This document shows positions 8,177 through 18,175 of a stretch of DNA of 64,000 nucleotides, one piece after another (the first letter of the stretch is position 1; the number at the start of each line of letters is the position of its first letter). Origin of the DNA: Balneolaceae bacterium (GTDB taxonomy: Bacteria; Bacteroidota; Rhodothermia; Balneolales; Balneolaceae); NCBI GenBank assembly GCA_007134085.1, contig SLLL01000009.1, positions 34,667 through 98,666 on the forward strand. The letters run 5' to 3'. The position numbers and the translations under genes were made by a program. Under the pieces are notes generated by a model. That model worked only from the letters and a program-made list of their open reading frames with translations, had not been told where the DNA came from and searched no databases.

Positions 8177-9677
8177 ACTGTGGCCCCACAAGGTTAGTAA
8201 GCCCAGAGCGTTGTTGCTGCTCGGCGAGGGCCAGAACCGCTTCGTAGGTTCGGTATCGGTTCATAACCTCTTCCACGTAACGAACGGGTTCAATTCCTCT
8301 GGCAAATCCAAACCTTGCATTTTGATAATAGCGGTGCTGCATAAGCATTAGAAGAGACTCTGCCACATTTTCCCATTCGTTCGGATCCCGGTTGCGGTCT
8401 ATAGCAAGGCGGCGGGCATCTGCCATATGCCCCATACCCACGTTATAGGTTGCAAGTGCAAAGGCAATCTGGTTGGTGCTGTCCATGTACGCATAGTGAT
8501 CGAGGTGATCTCTGAGTATCTGAGTACCAACCCTAATGCTTGTTTCCACATCGTATAAATCCTCGTAAGGTGTTTCTACAAATTGTGGCATAATTTGCAT
8601 AAGGCCAACAGCTCCGGCCCAGCTTTTTGCGTCAGGGTTAAAGCCCGACTCCTGTGCTATCACTGCTGTTACAAGTAGCCAGTCTACACCTACCTCCTCA
8701 GCAATTGGCCTTACAACATCATCATAAGGTGAGATTATGCCCATTGACTGATACTGCCATTCGGGGTTGTAATATTCTGCCATTTGGCGGCTTTGTTCAA
8801 AATATCTTCTCCGGAGAATATTGAGAAATGTAGATCGCCTTGGCCTGTTATCCTCCGCCACAAACCTGAAGTGTTTGTAAAGATAGCGGTTCATTCGGTT
8901 TTCAAGATCAGGGGCGTTGGTACGAATTGCCCATGCTATCGTGTCTGATTCAGCAATTACCGGGCCTTCAAATAATCCATCCATGTATCTGTTGGCCGCA
9001 TGAAACATATTATCGTCCGCAACTGTAGCCCGTAAATTGCCATTGGCAATTTGAACCAAAGCAGCTTCCGTATCCATATTTTCGGGTAAAAGGTCAATTT
9101 CCAGGTCATACCCTACCTCGATGAGGTCAAGCAGGCGGTTATAATATGAACTGTTTCTTCTCACTGATATCGGAATGCCGGATCCAGATAATTCCTCCAG
9201 AGATTCTGGCCTGTTCGGAAGATCAACAGAATAGACCACAATCTGATCAACAATATTATATGGACGTGTAAAGTTTGCTACCTTTCTTCTCTCGTCTGTT
9301 ATGGTGTAATTTGCAGCAATCACATCTCCCACTCCCTGGTTTAGCAGATCAAATGGGTTTTCATTTTCGCCCAGTATGATGACCTCTAACCCTAAATCAT
9401 TCTCGCGGGCAAATTCTCTGAGAAGTTCATATTCAAAACCAACTTCAATACCCTGGTTCAAGAAATAGGTATTTGAGCTATAGTAGGTAATCATCCTCAA
9501 GACGCCACCGGCTTTAATATCGGCAAAGTCTCGCTCAATTGGTTCAAATTGTGTAAGTAAACCGCTTCTTGAAAGATCTGGTTGTTCCTTGTCACTTTTG
9601 CATTGAATGAGAGAAAAGGACAGCAGAATTATAACTAAGAAACTGTACTTATTTAATGGAAGTGGTGTTGTATTCAT
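8160..9677 (-). CDS. MltF-like lytic transglycosylase lipoprotein
   Basis: About 505 residues. The chosen ATG at 9677 gives a clean lipoprotein signal (FLVIILLSFSLIQC); an upstream start at 9719 would add 14 unlikely residues. A periplasmic solute-binding (SBP_bac_3) module spans about residues 35-265. An SLT lytic transglycosylase domain follows, with catalytic Glu in VIAQESGFNP and then GAVGLMQIMP. This order matches MltF, which cleaves peptidoglycan with release of anhydro-muropeptides and is anchored to the outer membrane. It converges on the phosphatase gene with a 17-base overlap of coding ends. Confidence 0.9.
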   Translation of the reverse strand: MNTTPLPLNKYSFLVIILLSFSLIQCKSDKEQPDLSRSGLLTQFEPIERDFADIKAGGVLRMITYYSSNTYFLNQGIEVGFEYELLREFARENDLGLEVIILGENENPFDLLNQGVGDVIAANYTITDERRKVANFTRPYNIVDQIVVYSVDLPNRPESLEELSGSGIPISVRRNSSYYNRLLDLIEVGYDLEIDLLPENMDTEAALVQIANGNLRATVADDNMFHAANRYMDGLFEGPVIAESDTIAWAIRTNAPDLENRMNRYLYKHFRFVAEDNRPRRSTFLNILRRRYFEQSRQMAEYYNPEWQYQSMGIISPYDDVVRPIAEEVGVDWLLVTAVIAQESGFNPDAKSWAGAVGLMQIMPQFVETPYEDLYDVETSIRVGTQILRDHLDHYAYMDSTNQIAFALATYNVGMGHMADARRLAIDRNRDPNEWENVAESLLMLMQHRYYQNARFGFARGIEPVRYVEEVMNRYRTYEAVLALAEQQQRSGLTNLVGPQFSRRP

Positions 9678-10098
9678 ATATAAAAGGTTCGTTATCAATA
9701 GAGAAAGTAAATGTGGCAACGTGTATAGTTATCGCATCCAAATCGATACTTTCTTTTTTCAACCTTGCTTATCCAATGTAATCTGTATAAGAAATTATAA
9801 ACGAACTAAAATTTGGTGATTCTCTCTTTAGTTGCTAAATAACGTGCTTCGACGTAGTTATTGATATTTAATTAGCTTCATTCAACGTTAAAAATACCTG
9901 TTTTGTTTCATATGACCAAAATTTTGAAGAGTGGTGCCCTTCTGAAATTTTAATTTGTAGGGCTATTTCTCTTGTACAATCAATTGCTGCTTATGAGGTT
10001 ATCTTTGTTGCTTACTCAGAAATTCATTGGAGTTTTTGTAAGATGAAATTTAGAAAAAATGGCAAATATTGGGGAGGTTCGAAGATCTGATTCACAGA
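9678..10098. other. Intergenic region without visible gene
   Basis: An AT-rich stretch between the transglycosylase start and the end of the EamA transporter gene, both on the minus strand. It should contain the transglycosylase promoter. I see no convincing ORF, hairpin or repeat. Confidence 0.5.
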
Positions 10099-11019
10099 TT
10101 ATGCGTTATTTTTTCGTGTAATTTTGCGTGTCCAGCTGAATGCCACCCCTGTCATTATGATAAGCATTGCTGCGATTGACAAAGCTGCCGGAACCTCATT
10201 AAAAATAAGGTAAGCTGCAATAGCCGCGATTACAGCTTCTGAGAGAATCAGTGTTGATAACAGAGTTGGTGATACATATTTAACCGCATAGTTCATAGAA
10301 CCATGGCCAATGATTGTAGGCCCAATTGCGAGCCCTATTCCTACTAAAAGTGCAACCCCACTGATGTATGGCCATCCACCCGACCAAATGATCGCAAGTA
10401 AAACACATGTTATCGCAGCGTAGAGATACACGTAAAAAACGTAATCAATCCATTCTGTATGTTGCCTTATAGTTCGGCCAATCAGAAAATAGACTACAAA
10501 TATTATTGCAGCAGAGAATGCGAGAATATTCCCAAGTAATGCATTTGGAAACATTCCTGCTTGAGTATCATCTGAAATTCCAAGCAGTACAGACCCACTA
10601 AAGGCAATAAAAACCCCAATCCACACTAAAGGCCTGAAACTCTTTTTGAAGATGAGGCTTTCAGCAACAATTAACATCACGGGATGGATGGTTACCAGCA
10701 CCGAAGCCGATGCAACTGATGTGTAGTGGAGTGACCAGATCCAGAGTGAAAAATGCAGGCCGAGTGATACTCCCGCAGCAATTAACCAAATTGGCTTGGC
10801 ACCATTCTCTTTCAATTGTTTCAGTGGCAATCGTTTAGGCAGCCAGAATGGAATAAGAAAGAGTACCGCAAAAAAGGTTCGTAAGGCTGCAAGGGTAAGT
10901 GCTTCTACATCGGTTGCAAAGCGTACCAGAATTGGGGCAAAACCAAATGTTAATAACCCAACTATGAGCAATAATGTAACCTTAGCAACAGGCGTATCTG
11001 AGTTGGTGTAGGTATTCAA
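10099..11019 (-). CDS. EamA/DMT-family transporter
   Basis: A 306-residue inner-membrane protein with about ten hydrophobic helices arranged as two EamA repeats. Typical motifs are FAPILVRFATDVEALTLAALR in the first repeat and PTIIGHGSMNYAVKYVSPT in the second. Drug/metabolite transporters of this kind export amino acids, nucleosides or other small molecules; the substrate here is unknown. The start is TTG at 11019, six bases after the DUF4293 stop, so the two genes are probably co-transcribed. Confidence 0.88.
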   Translation of the reverse strand: MNTYTNSDTPVAKVTLLLIVGLLTFGFAPILVRFATDVEALTLAALRTFFAVLFLIPFWLPKRLPLKQLKENGAKPIWLIAAGVSLGLHFSLWIWSLHYTSVASASVLVTIHPVMLIVAESLIFKKSFRPLVWIGVFIAFSGSVLLGISDDTQAGMFPNALLGNILAFSAAIIFVVYFLIGRTIRQHTEWIDYVFYVYLYAAITCVLLAIIWSGGWPYISGVALLVGIGLAIGPTIIGHGSMNYAVKYVSPTLLSTLILSEAVIAAIAAYLIFNEVPAALSIAAMLIIMTGVAFSWTRKITRKNNA

Positions 11020-11025
11020 ACTGAA

Positions 11026-11433
11026 TTACCGTATCCGGTCCATCGATTTTACAAGGTCTTCGTCTTTTTTAATCCCTCTGCCTGCAAGCCAAAGCATCAG
11101 CAAAGCCAGAAAAACGAAAAGAGTACCCACAACTTCCCAAAGCAAGTAAGCCCCAAAACCTCCGAATGAAACTATTATCCCTCCTATAGCAGCTAAGGCC
11201 ACAATTTGAAGATACGTTGCTGACTTAACCACAGTGAGCTGTTTTGCCCTGTTACTGTAAAGAAAAATCGCTGCAACGCTGATAAGCATAACAAGTGTAA
11301 GCGAAGTTGCCAACCCCCACCCTATCCATTGGGCAGGGTCTGCCATCGCACGGCTGTAGAGTGAAGTAAAAAAAACAGCGAAGTTAAAAATTGCAGCAGC
11401 AAGCAGATAGAGTGTTTGCGGACGTTGTATCAC
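11026..11433 (-). CDS. DUF4293 membrane protein
   Basis: A 135-residue integral membrane protein with four predicted helices. The opening MIQRPQTLYLLAA is the hallmark of DUF4293, a Bacteroidota-restricted family of unknown function. The start is GTG at 11433, supported by that conserved beginning. It lies 103 bases downstream of the RND pump gene on the same strand and is closely followed by the EamA transporter. Confidence 0.85.
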   Translation of the reverse strand: MIQRPQTLYLLAAAIFNFAVFFTSLYSRAMADPAQWIGWGLATSLTLVMLISVAAIFLYSNRAKQLTVVKSATYLQIVALAAIGGIIVSFGGFGAYLLWEVVGTLFVFLALLMLWLAGRGIKKDEDLVKSMDRIR

Positions 11434-11535
11434 AATGTGGTTTATTTAGTAATCTGTTCTGATTAGATTGCCAAAAATAAGAAATTTTGAACAGACCGTA
11501 CATTGTAAGATCTGCTCAAAAATTTTAAGAAGTGG

Positions 11536-14500
11536 CTATCTCAAAGATGCAATTCGTTTCGATACAGAATCGAACGTTGAGTAGATAACCGGTACTACAA
11601 CAAGTGTAAGAAAAGTGGCAAACGTTAAGCCGCTGATAATTGCAATACCCATTGGCCCCCAGAAAGCTGTGTTTTCTGAACCAATTTGGAATTTTGGATC
11701 GAAGCTGGTAAAAAGCTCAACAAAATCGATGTTGATTCCAAATGTGAGCGGAACCAAACCTAAAATGGTAGTTAAAGCTGTAAGAATTACAGGACGGAAG
11801 CGGATTAAACCTGCCTCGATAATTGCATTCTTTTTACTAAGCCCCTTTTCTGTTAACTGTTTCACATAGTCCAGCAATACAATGTTGTTCACACAAACAA
11901 TACCGGCAAGGGAAATTATCCCGATAAAGGTCATCAATCCAAACGGTGTTCGGGTAAGAATAAGGCCAAGCAACACTCCAATAAGGCTGAGGCCAACAGC
12001 GGTTAAAATTATCAGCGGAGATACAATGCTGTTGAACTTTGCAAGCATTACAAGGAATATCAGGGCAAAGCCAACCAATAATGCAGTTGTTAAAAATCCG
12101 AACGCCTCATCCTGATCTTCACTCTCACCCGTGTACTCCATTGTGTAGCCCGGTGGCAAATTCTGCTGGTACTCTGCAAGCACTTCCTGTGCTTTTGCCA
12201 AAACTTCCGGGCCGCTAAAGCCGGGCGCTGCCTTTCCGATTACTGTGGCAGTTCTTGCAAGGTTTAACCGAGTGATGTTACCCAAGCCTGAACCTTCTTC
12301 AAATGTTGCCACAGATACCAGAGGAACGCTTGTTCCCATCTGAGTTCTGATATTGAGGTTTCTCAGGCTTTCAAGATCCTGCCTGTCTTCGGAGCGTAGC
12401 CGAACTATAATATCGTACTCATCTTCACCATCGCGCCATTTGCTTGCTTCAAGGCCGTTGTTTGCAATACGAATGGTTTGTGCGATATCCGCCATGCTTA
12501 ACCCAAAACGGCTTGCAGCTTCATAATCCACGAGGATTCGGTACTCCGGCAGACCGCCGCTCACGTTATTTCGTACATCCACAAGGCCCGGCACAGTGTT
12601 CGATGTTGATGCATCGATCAAAATTTGTGTGATATCCTGCGTTATCCGAACAATTTCGTCGAAATCATCGCCTGAAACTTCAATATTAACGGGATCTCCG
12701 GTTGGCGGGCCTATCTCTTCACCCTCTATACTTATAATGATATCGGGTATATCGCGAACAACTTCCCGCAATTTGGTAAGCGTAGCAGCTGATGGCTCTG
12801 CCCTGTCTCCAAAATCAACCAGATTTAGTGTTATCCGGGATAGTTCCGGGCTTTGGCCACCTCCACCAAAGAATGGATCACCGGCCACACCAACATTTGT
12901 CTGTACACTTTCGATGTTTGCACGAACTTTCTCATCACTACTGATTAGTTCATAGATACGCTCCTGAGCAGATTTAGCGATCTCGTTGCTCGCATCTACG
13001 TTCATGCCTATCGGGCCCTCAAGTTCCACTATGATGCGGTTGGGGTCGGTTTCCGGGAAAAATTCCACCCCTGTTGGTGCAAAGCCAAACATTGCGAAGA
13101 TAGCAAAAAGCGATGCAACTACAGAGTTGAGCAGCAATGCCCTGTTGTCAGTCAAAATGAGATGTTTCTGCGATTTACGGAACAGCCCAAGCGTACCAAC
13201 CACAATCAGCAGTATCGGTACCGACATCAACACAACCCAAACAGTAGATGTTACTGAGGTAGAAATAGATACTATCAAAAGAATAGAGGCATTTATTAAC
13301 GCAAGTATAAAACCAACAACTACTGATACTTTACCCCCTCTGAATATTGCCTCGAGAAAATGAACAATCACCAATATGAATCCAAGTACGCCGAAGAATG
13401 CGGCTAAAGGCAACACTATGCCTGATGCCGGAGAAAATATTCCTATCACACCACCAAGGATAGCAAGCAGCAGTGCCAATGTAAGGCTGCCCAATGCAAG
13501 TGTATTTCTAAGCATTGCAAATCTTGGCCTGTAGTCGCGTTTTAGCAATGATCTCATCATCACTTTGTAATACTGCAGAACTCTGGGCAAAGTGCGGTTC
13601 GTAAAAATTTCTGACAACGGTTTGATGAGAAACTTATATGAGAGGTAGAAGAACGCTACAGCCAGAATGGTTACAAACAGGGTTGTTAGATTAGCCATAC
13701 CAATCGCTACAGCAAGAAACACGATAAGGCCAATGCTTAACCCTTTTACAAAGGCAGATTTCTTCTGCTTTTTCTCATGATCGAGCTTCACAAGGTATGC
13801 GGTTAACACCGGATACAGCACAAGCGCTACAAAAAGCGAACAGATTAACACAATAATCAGTGTCATGGGCAAATAGCCCATAAATTGCCCAATAATTCCC
13901 GGCCAGAATGTCATCGGGATGAATGCGGCAAGAAGTGTAGATGTGGCTGCGATTAATGCGTAGCCAACTTCATCTGTGGCGAGTTTGGCCGCTTCGAACC
14001 GTTCGTAACCCATTTCGCGGTATCGGTAAATATTTTCTACCACCACAATGGAGTTATCCACCAGCAATCCTAAAGCAATAATTAAACTGAATAATATAAT
14101 GAAGTTCACCGTTTGGCCCGTAGCTGCAAGCACAATGAAACCAACTAGAATGGATAATGGAACCGCTGTACCCACCAAAATTGCGTTTCTTACACCAAGA
14201 AAGAATACGAGCACCAGCACCACAAACAGCATACCGCTTATGATACTATTTTCCAGGTCAGAGATGAGCTGAACCACATCCTCACTTACATCACCTGAAA
14301 TAACAACTGTAGTGCCTGAGGGAAGTGCAAACTGATCAACCACTTCCAAAACTTCGGTTGCCGTATCAAGTATGTTTACGCCCGGACGCTTTTTAACATT
14401 TAGGCTAATTACCTGATTATCCTGGATCTCTTCATCCGGCAGGTCAATTTTTCTGCCATTATCTTCAATTTTGTAAGCCCGCAGCCGTGCATAGCTTTCA

Positions 14501-15315
14501 CGTTCTTTAAATCCAAAAACAACCTCTGCAACATCGCGCATATAAACCAGGCCGGGGCTAAGCGGGCCCTCTCCCATAGGCCGGGCAACTACAAGGTTTT
14601 CTATTTCTAAGGGGTCATCAAACTCACCGCTTACCCGAATCAGATAACTCATCATATCCACATCAACGGTACCGCCGGGGATGGTAAGATTTTGCCCCTG
14701 AATTGCATTAACCAGCTGCCCGAATGAGAGGCCGTATCCGTTCAGTGCAGCAAGGTCAACATTTACTTGTACTTCGCGCTGAGTACTACCAATCACTTCT
14801 ACTTCCCTAATACCGGAAAGTGCTTCAACTGCATCTTCAAGCCGTTCGGCAACTTCTGTAAGCCGTGAAAGCGGATAGTCAGCCGAGAGGTTTATCGTCA
14901 TGATTGGAAAATCATCCAGATCAATCTCTATAATAAAAGGATCCTCAGCATCCGGCGGGAGGTCTGTTCTGGCAAGATCAACCCGTTCACGCACACGCTG
15001 GCTTGCCTCGTTTATGGGCACATCCAGATCGAACTCAACAATAACGCTGCTAAAACTTTCTGTAGTTGTAGAGCGGATATCTTTCACACCATTGATGCCT
15101 TGCAGTTCTCGTTCAATCGGCTGGGTTACAAGTGATTCCATATCCGCTGGCGAAATACCGGGATAGATGGTATTTACGATAAAAATGGGGATTTCTATAG
15201 CTGGGTTCGACTCTTTAGGGATGGTGCTGTAGCTGTACGCCCCCGCAATCACCAAAATTGCTGTAAGTACAATAATGGCAGTTCTGTTCTTTAATGTGAT
15301 TTCAGTTAATTTCAT
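11536..15315 (-). CDS. RND efflux pump permease, unusually long
   Basis: A 1259-residue inner-membrane proton-driven RND transporter of the AcrB/HAE1 type. The N-terminal PGISPADMESLVTQPIER porter motif, the first transmembrane block (FVVLVLVFFLGVRNAILVGT) and the GLLVDNSIVVVENIYR motif are all present, as is the matching second half. AcrB-like pumps are about 1050 residues. Here about 200 extra residues, rich in hydrophobic helices (about 515-745), lie between the first transmembrane block and the second porter region. The adaptor and TolC genes precede it in one operon under a TetR regulator. The substrate is unknown. Confidence 0.93.
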   Translation of the reverse strand: MKLTEITLKNRTAIIVLTAILVIAGAYSYSTIPKESNPAIEIPIFIVNTIYPGISPADMESLVTQPIERELQGINGVKDIRSTTTESFSSVIVEFDLDVPINEASQRVRERVDLARTDLPPDAEDPFIIEIDLDDFPIMTINLSADYPLSRLTEVAERLEDAVEALSGIREVEVIGSTQREVQVNVDLAALNGYGLSFGQLVNAIQGQNLTIPGGTVDVDMMSYLIRVSGEFDDPLEIENLVVARPMGEGPLSPGLVYMRDVAEVVFGFKERESYARLRAYKIEDNGRKIDLPDEEIQDNQVISLNVKKRPGVNILDTATEVLEVVDQFALPSGTTVVISGDVSEDVVQLISDLENSIISGMLFVVLVLVFFLGVRNAILVGTAVPLSILVGFIVLAATGQTVNFIILFSLIIALGLLVDNSIVVVENIYRYREMGYERFEAAKLATDEVGYALIAATSTLLAAFIPMTFWPGIIGQFMGYLPMTLIIVLICSLFVALVLYPVLTAYLVKLDHEKKQKKSAFVKGLSIGLIVFLAVAIGMANLTTLFVTILAVAFFYLSYKFLIKPLSEIFTNRTLPRVLQYYKVMMRSLLKRDYRPRFAMLRNTLALGSLTLALLLAILGGVIGIFSPASGIVLPLAAFFGVLGFILVIVHFLEAIFRGGKVSVVVGFILALINASILLIVSISTSVTSTVWVVLMSVPILLIVVGTLGLFRKSQKHLILTDNRALLLNSVVASLFAIFAMFGFAPTGVEFFPETDPNRIIVELEGPIGMNVDASNEIAKSAQERIYELISSDEKVRANIESVQTNVGVAGDPFFGGGGQSPELSRITLNLVDFGDRAEPSAATLTKLREVVRDIPDIIISIEGEEIGPPTGDPVNIEVSGDDFDEIVRITQDITQILIDASTSNTVPGLVDVRNNVSGGLPEYRILVDYEAASRFGLSMADIAQTIRIANNGLEASKWRDGEDEYDIIVRLRSEDRQDLESLRNLNIRTQMGTSVPLVSVATFEEGSGLGNITRLNLARTATVIGKAAPGFSGPEVLAKAQEVLAEYQQNLPPGYTMEYTGESEDQDEAFGFLTTALLVGFALIFLVMLAKFNSIVSPLIILTAVGLSLIGVLLGLILTRTPFGLMTFIGIISLAGIVCVNNIVLLDYVKQLTEKGLSKKNAIIEAGLIRFRPVILTALTTILGLVPLTFGINIDFVELFTSFDPKFQIGSENTAFWGPMGIAIISGLTFATFLTLVVVPVIYSTFDSVSKRIASLR

Positions 15316-15359
15316 AGCTTACTATTGCTCAGATATTTTTGGGCTTTTTCGCAGGTTAT

Positions 15360-16478
15360 TTAGAATGATGCTACAGGCCTGTCTGCTGCACGTAATCTCT
15401 CTGCCCTTTCCAGGTTGCTTTCATTGGCAATCACATTAAGCTCATCGCCGGCACTGAGTGTACGCATTCCGGAAACTACTACTTCATCGCCTAATTCAAT
15501 GCCTTCCACTATCTGGATGAGCGCACCTGACGCCAGCCCTGTTCTTACCTCAACCAGTTCTGCCACTTTTCTGCCATCGCTTTCGGCTGAGCGAAACACA
15601 GACACACCCTCTTCATCCCGTAAAACAGCTGTTCTTGGGATAATAATTACATCGGTAAGCGTAGATCGCTTTACCCTAAGGTCAACCACCATGTCCGGCT
15701 TAATGCGCTCTTCAGGGTTATCAAGTTCAACTTCAACGGTAAACGTGCGGGTGTCCGGATCAATCACATTTCCGGCATGGCTTACGCGGCTCTCAATTAC
15801 ATCGCCGCCAAGTGCCCGAATTCTGATTTCTACCTCAGACCCCTCACCAATTTCACCGGCAAAGCGATCAGGAATACCTGCGACAACACGAACCCTGCTG
15901 GTGTTCACTAACCTAACAACGGGCATACCGGGGTTAATGAGCTCTCCCGTTCTTACCATCCTGTCTTCAATTCTGCCATTGAAAGGTGCTTCTATGTTAG
16001 AATCCTGCAGCATTTTTTCGGCCTGACTCAGCTGGGCTTTTGCCTGGTCACGCTGGGCTCTTGCGCTGCGAAAATCCTGAGTGCTGATAATTGAATCTGC
16101 ATAAAGCGCTTCAAGGCGATTGAATGTATCTTCAGCGAGTTCGTAGCCGGTTTTTGCAGCGTCGAACTGTGCCTGAATCACCCTGTCATCGAGCCGGGCA
16201 ATAACGCCGCCACGCGGTACGCGATCACCGCGGTTACTGATGGAAAGTATGCGGCCGGAAACTTCTGCCGAGATGGTAGCATCTTCAAGAGCCTCAACCG
16301 TTCCCGTAAGCCTGATAAAATCTTCAAAATCACCCTGCTCAATCGTTACCGTTTCAACCGGCATCAGCCTTACGCCATTATTATTATTATTATTGTTTGA
16401 TTCTGCTTCTCCATCACACGATATCACCGCGATTGATAGAAGAAAAAATATTCCTAATGTTGTCCCTTTTTTCAGCAT
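15360..16478 (-). CDS. RND efflux periplasmic adaptor lipoprotein
   Basis: A 372-residue membrane-fusion protein. The signal peptide ends in LSIAVISCDG (lipobox cysteine near residue 21), followed by a run of seven asparagines coded mostly by AAT repeats. The order is lipoyl half-motif, alpha-hairpin (about residues 100-165), second lipoyl half (EAPFNGRIEDRMV), beta-barrel and membrane-proximal domain, the standard AcrA/MdtA layout. It joins the inner-membrane pump to the TolC channel. It is 44 bases before the pump gene and 30 bases after the TolC gene in the same operon. Confidence 0.93.
   Translation of the reverse strand: MLKKGTTLGIFFLLSIAVISCDGEAESNNNNNNNGVRLMPVETVTIEQGDFEDFIRLTGTVEALEDATISAEVSGRILSISNRGDRVPRGGVIARLDDRVIQAQFDAAKTGYELAEDTFNRLEALYADSIISTQDFRSARAQRDQAKAQLSQAEKMLQDSNIEAPFNGRIEDRMVRTGELINPGMPVVRLVNTSRVRVVAGIPDRFAGEIGEGSEVEIRIRALGGDVIESRVSHAGNVIDPDTRTFTVEVELDNPEERIKPDMVVDLRVKRSTLTDVIIIPRTAVLRDEEGVSVFRSAESDGRKVAELVEVRTGLASGALIQIVEGIELGDEVVVSGMRTLSAGDELNVIANESNLERAERLRAADRPVASF
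16377..16397 (-). repeat. ATT trinucleotide run coding for poly-asparagine
   Basis: Six tandem ATT units (16377-16394), then GTT, encode seven asparagines right after the lipid-anchored cysteine region of the efflux adaptor. Copy-number change would alter linker length without shifting the frame. Confidence 0.75.
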
Positions 16479-16508
16479 TTGAGTGGTTCTTTGTGATTTA
16501 TAAAAATG

Positions 16509-18101
16509 TTAGTCGTTGAGTATGGGTTTACCGATTGCTTTTTCGTAATTGCTGAGTGCAACCAGATAGTCGTAAACAGCAGAGAGGTAATTAACCCTAC
16601 TTTGGTCCAGCAGGGATGATGCCTGCCGTTCCTGTAGTGGCGTTCCTACCCCCTCTGCCAATCTGGAAAGAGCAAACTCGTAGTTAAGCTGTGCCTGCTC
16701 AATATTCCGCTCCTGGCTTTGGATACGTTTCAGGGCATTTTCAAGATTTCTTACCGCCTGCTCAATCTCCAGATACACGGCATTTTTTTGAAATTCACGA
16801 TCTATCTCTGCCTGTCGTATCGCTATTCTGCTCTGTTCAACACGCATTCTGGTTTGGAAGCCATTGAAAATTTGCCAGCTAAATTGAATACCAACAGCCA
16901 CAGCCGGGTTCCAGTATGAGTTATCAAAAAAGCTGCGTGTTTCTGATGTAAACGTAAAATCCTGTCCCTCAACCGGGCTCACAGAAACTCTGTTTGATGG
17001 CACCTGCCCGATGTATGCAGCATTTGCGAATGCACTAACTGTCGGCAAAAAGCCCGCCCTTGTGATATCCTGCTCTACATTTAACAGGTCGATTAGCCCT
17101 TCACTTTGACGGATATCGGGGCGCAGTTGAAGAGCCATTTCATAAGCCATTTGTGCGTCAAGTGTTTCGGGAAGCATGCTATCGTTATACTCAAGGACTC
17201 CTCTTAGATTCAGTGTAGTTCTGGTAGGAATACCCAATTGCAATGCAAGATTTTTTATGGCAAGTTCTGCCTGATTTTCAACCTCGATAAGGCTTGTTTC
17301 AAGGTTTACAAGTTCAACCTCAGCACTTACACGGTCAAACTTAGAAAGTACACCAGCCTGCACAGCTTTCGCCGTTTCATCAACCGTTTCCCTCAGGCGC
17401 TCTACACTAGCCCTAATTACGTTAACCTGTTCTTTCGCAAGCAGGGCTGTATAAAACGAAGTGCGGATTTGGTCAGCTACTGTCTGTTGGTCGAGCTTTA
17501 CCTGCTCTTCATTTAGTTCTCTTATCTGACGGGCTCCGCGAATTGCAGCAAAGGCAGCACCGTTATAAATGGTTTGGTTCAGCGATAAGCCAAACTGAAA
17601 CTGATTCTCAACTGCGAATGGGTTACTGCCATCAAGGCCCGGTGGTGTGATACCCGCCTCCTCAAAACCAGCCTGCTGCCGTTCAAAAAACTCATCAATA
17701 GAGATTGGCTCTGTAGCGGGATTGCCATCGGTACGGGCTGCTTCGTTGTATGCCAGCCACTCTAAGGCACCCAATGTTTCAAATAAACCGCCTGCATCAG
17801 AACCAGCGAATGGGTTTGGTGTCTGTAAATTACGTGTATAGTTTCCTGATGCACTCAACTGCGGATAAACAGACCCCCATGCTTCGCGAATCTGAGCTTC
17901 TGCATTGTCTATATCAAGAAGCCCCCTTCTCAGCATATAATTATTTACAAGGGCTATCTGCAGAGCTTCTTCAACAGTGATTGTAATCTCATCAGGTAGT
18001 TCACCATTCTGCATATAAACCGGCTGTGCATTTACCTGTAGAACAGATATCACTGCAATAAAAAGGGCTGAAAGCAGAATTATTGGTAGTGGATTTTTCA
18101 T
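16509..18101 (-). CDS. TolC-family outer-membrane efflux protein
   Basis: A 530-residue outer-membrane channel protein. A signal peptide (LPIILLSALFIAVISVLQVNA) is followed by two outer-membrane efflux (OEP) repeats with long coiled-coil stretches, for example the LRETVDETAKAVQAGVLSKF region and IEQAVRNLENALKRIQSQE. EITITVEEALQIALVNN opens the first repeat as in TolC relatives. A non-conserved insert of about 80 residues follows the first strand (about 95-175). It is the first structural gene of the efflux operon, and a TetR-type operator lies 84-96 bases upstream of its start. Confidence 0.92.
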   Translation of the reverse strand: MKNPLPIILLSALFIAVISVLQVNAQPVYMQNGELPDEITITVEEALQIALVNNYMLRRGLLDIDNAEAQIREAWGSVYPQLSASGNYTRNLQTPNPFAGSDAGGLFETLGALEWLAYNEAARTDGNPATEPISIDEFFERQQAGFEEAGITPPGLDGSNPFAVENQFQFGLSLNQTIYNGAAFAAIRGARQIRELNEEQVKLDQQTVADQIRTSFYTALLAKEQVNVIRASVERLRETVDETAKAVQAGVLSKFDRVSAEVELVNLETSLIEVENQAELAIKNLALQLGIPTRTTLNLRGVLEYNDSMLPETLDAQMAYEMALQLRPDIRQSEGLIDLLNVEQDITRAGFLPTVSAFANAAYIGQVPSNRVSVSPVEGQDFTFTSETRSFFDNSYWNPAVAVGIQFSWQIFNGFQTRMRVEQSRIAIRQAEIDREFQKNAVYLEIEQAVRNLENALKRIQSQERNIEQAQLNYEFALSRLAEGVGTPLQERQASSLLDQSRVNYLSAVYDYLVALSNYEKAIGKPILND

Positions 18102-18175
18102 AAATAAACTGTGACTCTGAATTTAATTTTTTTGAATCAACTGAGTATTACGTTGATCTAATTTGATAGTTTCAA

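Noticed and set aside
11615-15166. Several plus-strand reading frames of 60-125 codons inside the RND gene
   Set aside because: They are antisense shadows of a gene whose protein motifs are unmistakable; their composition (Ser/Thr/Ile-rich) is typical of antisense reading.
15415-16026. A 203-codon plus-strand reading frame inside the efflux adaptor gene
   Set aside because: The minus-strand adaptor has full domain structure; the plus-strand product is a low-complexity Ser/Thr-rich shadow.
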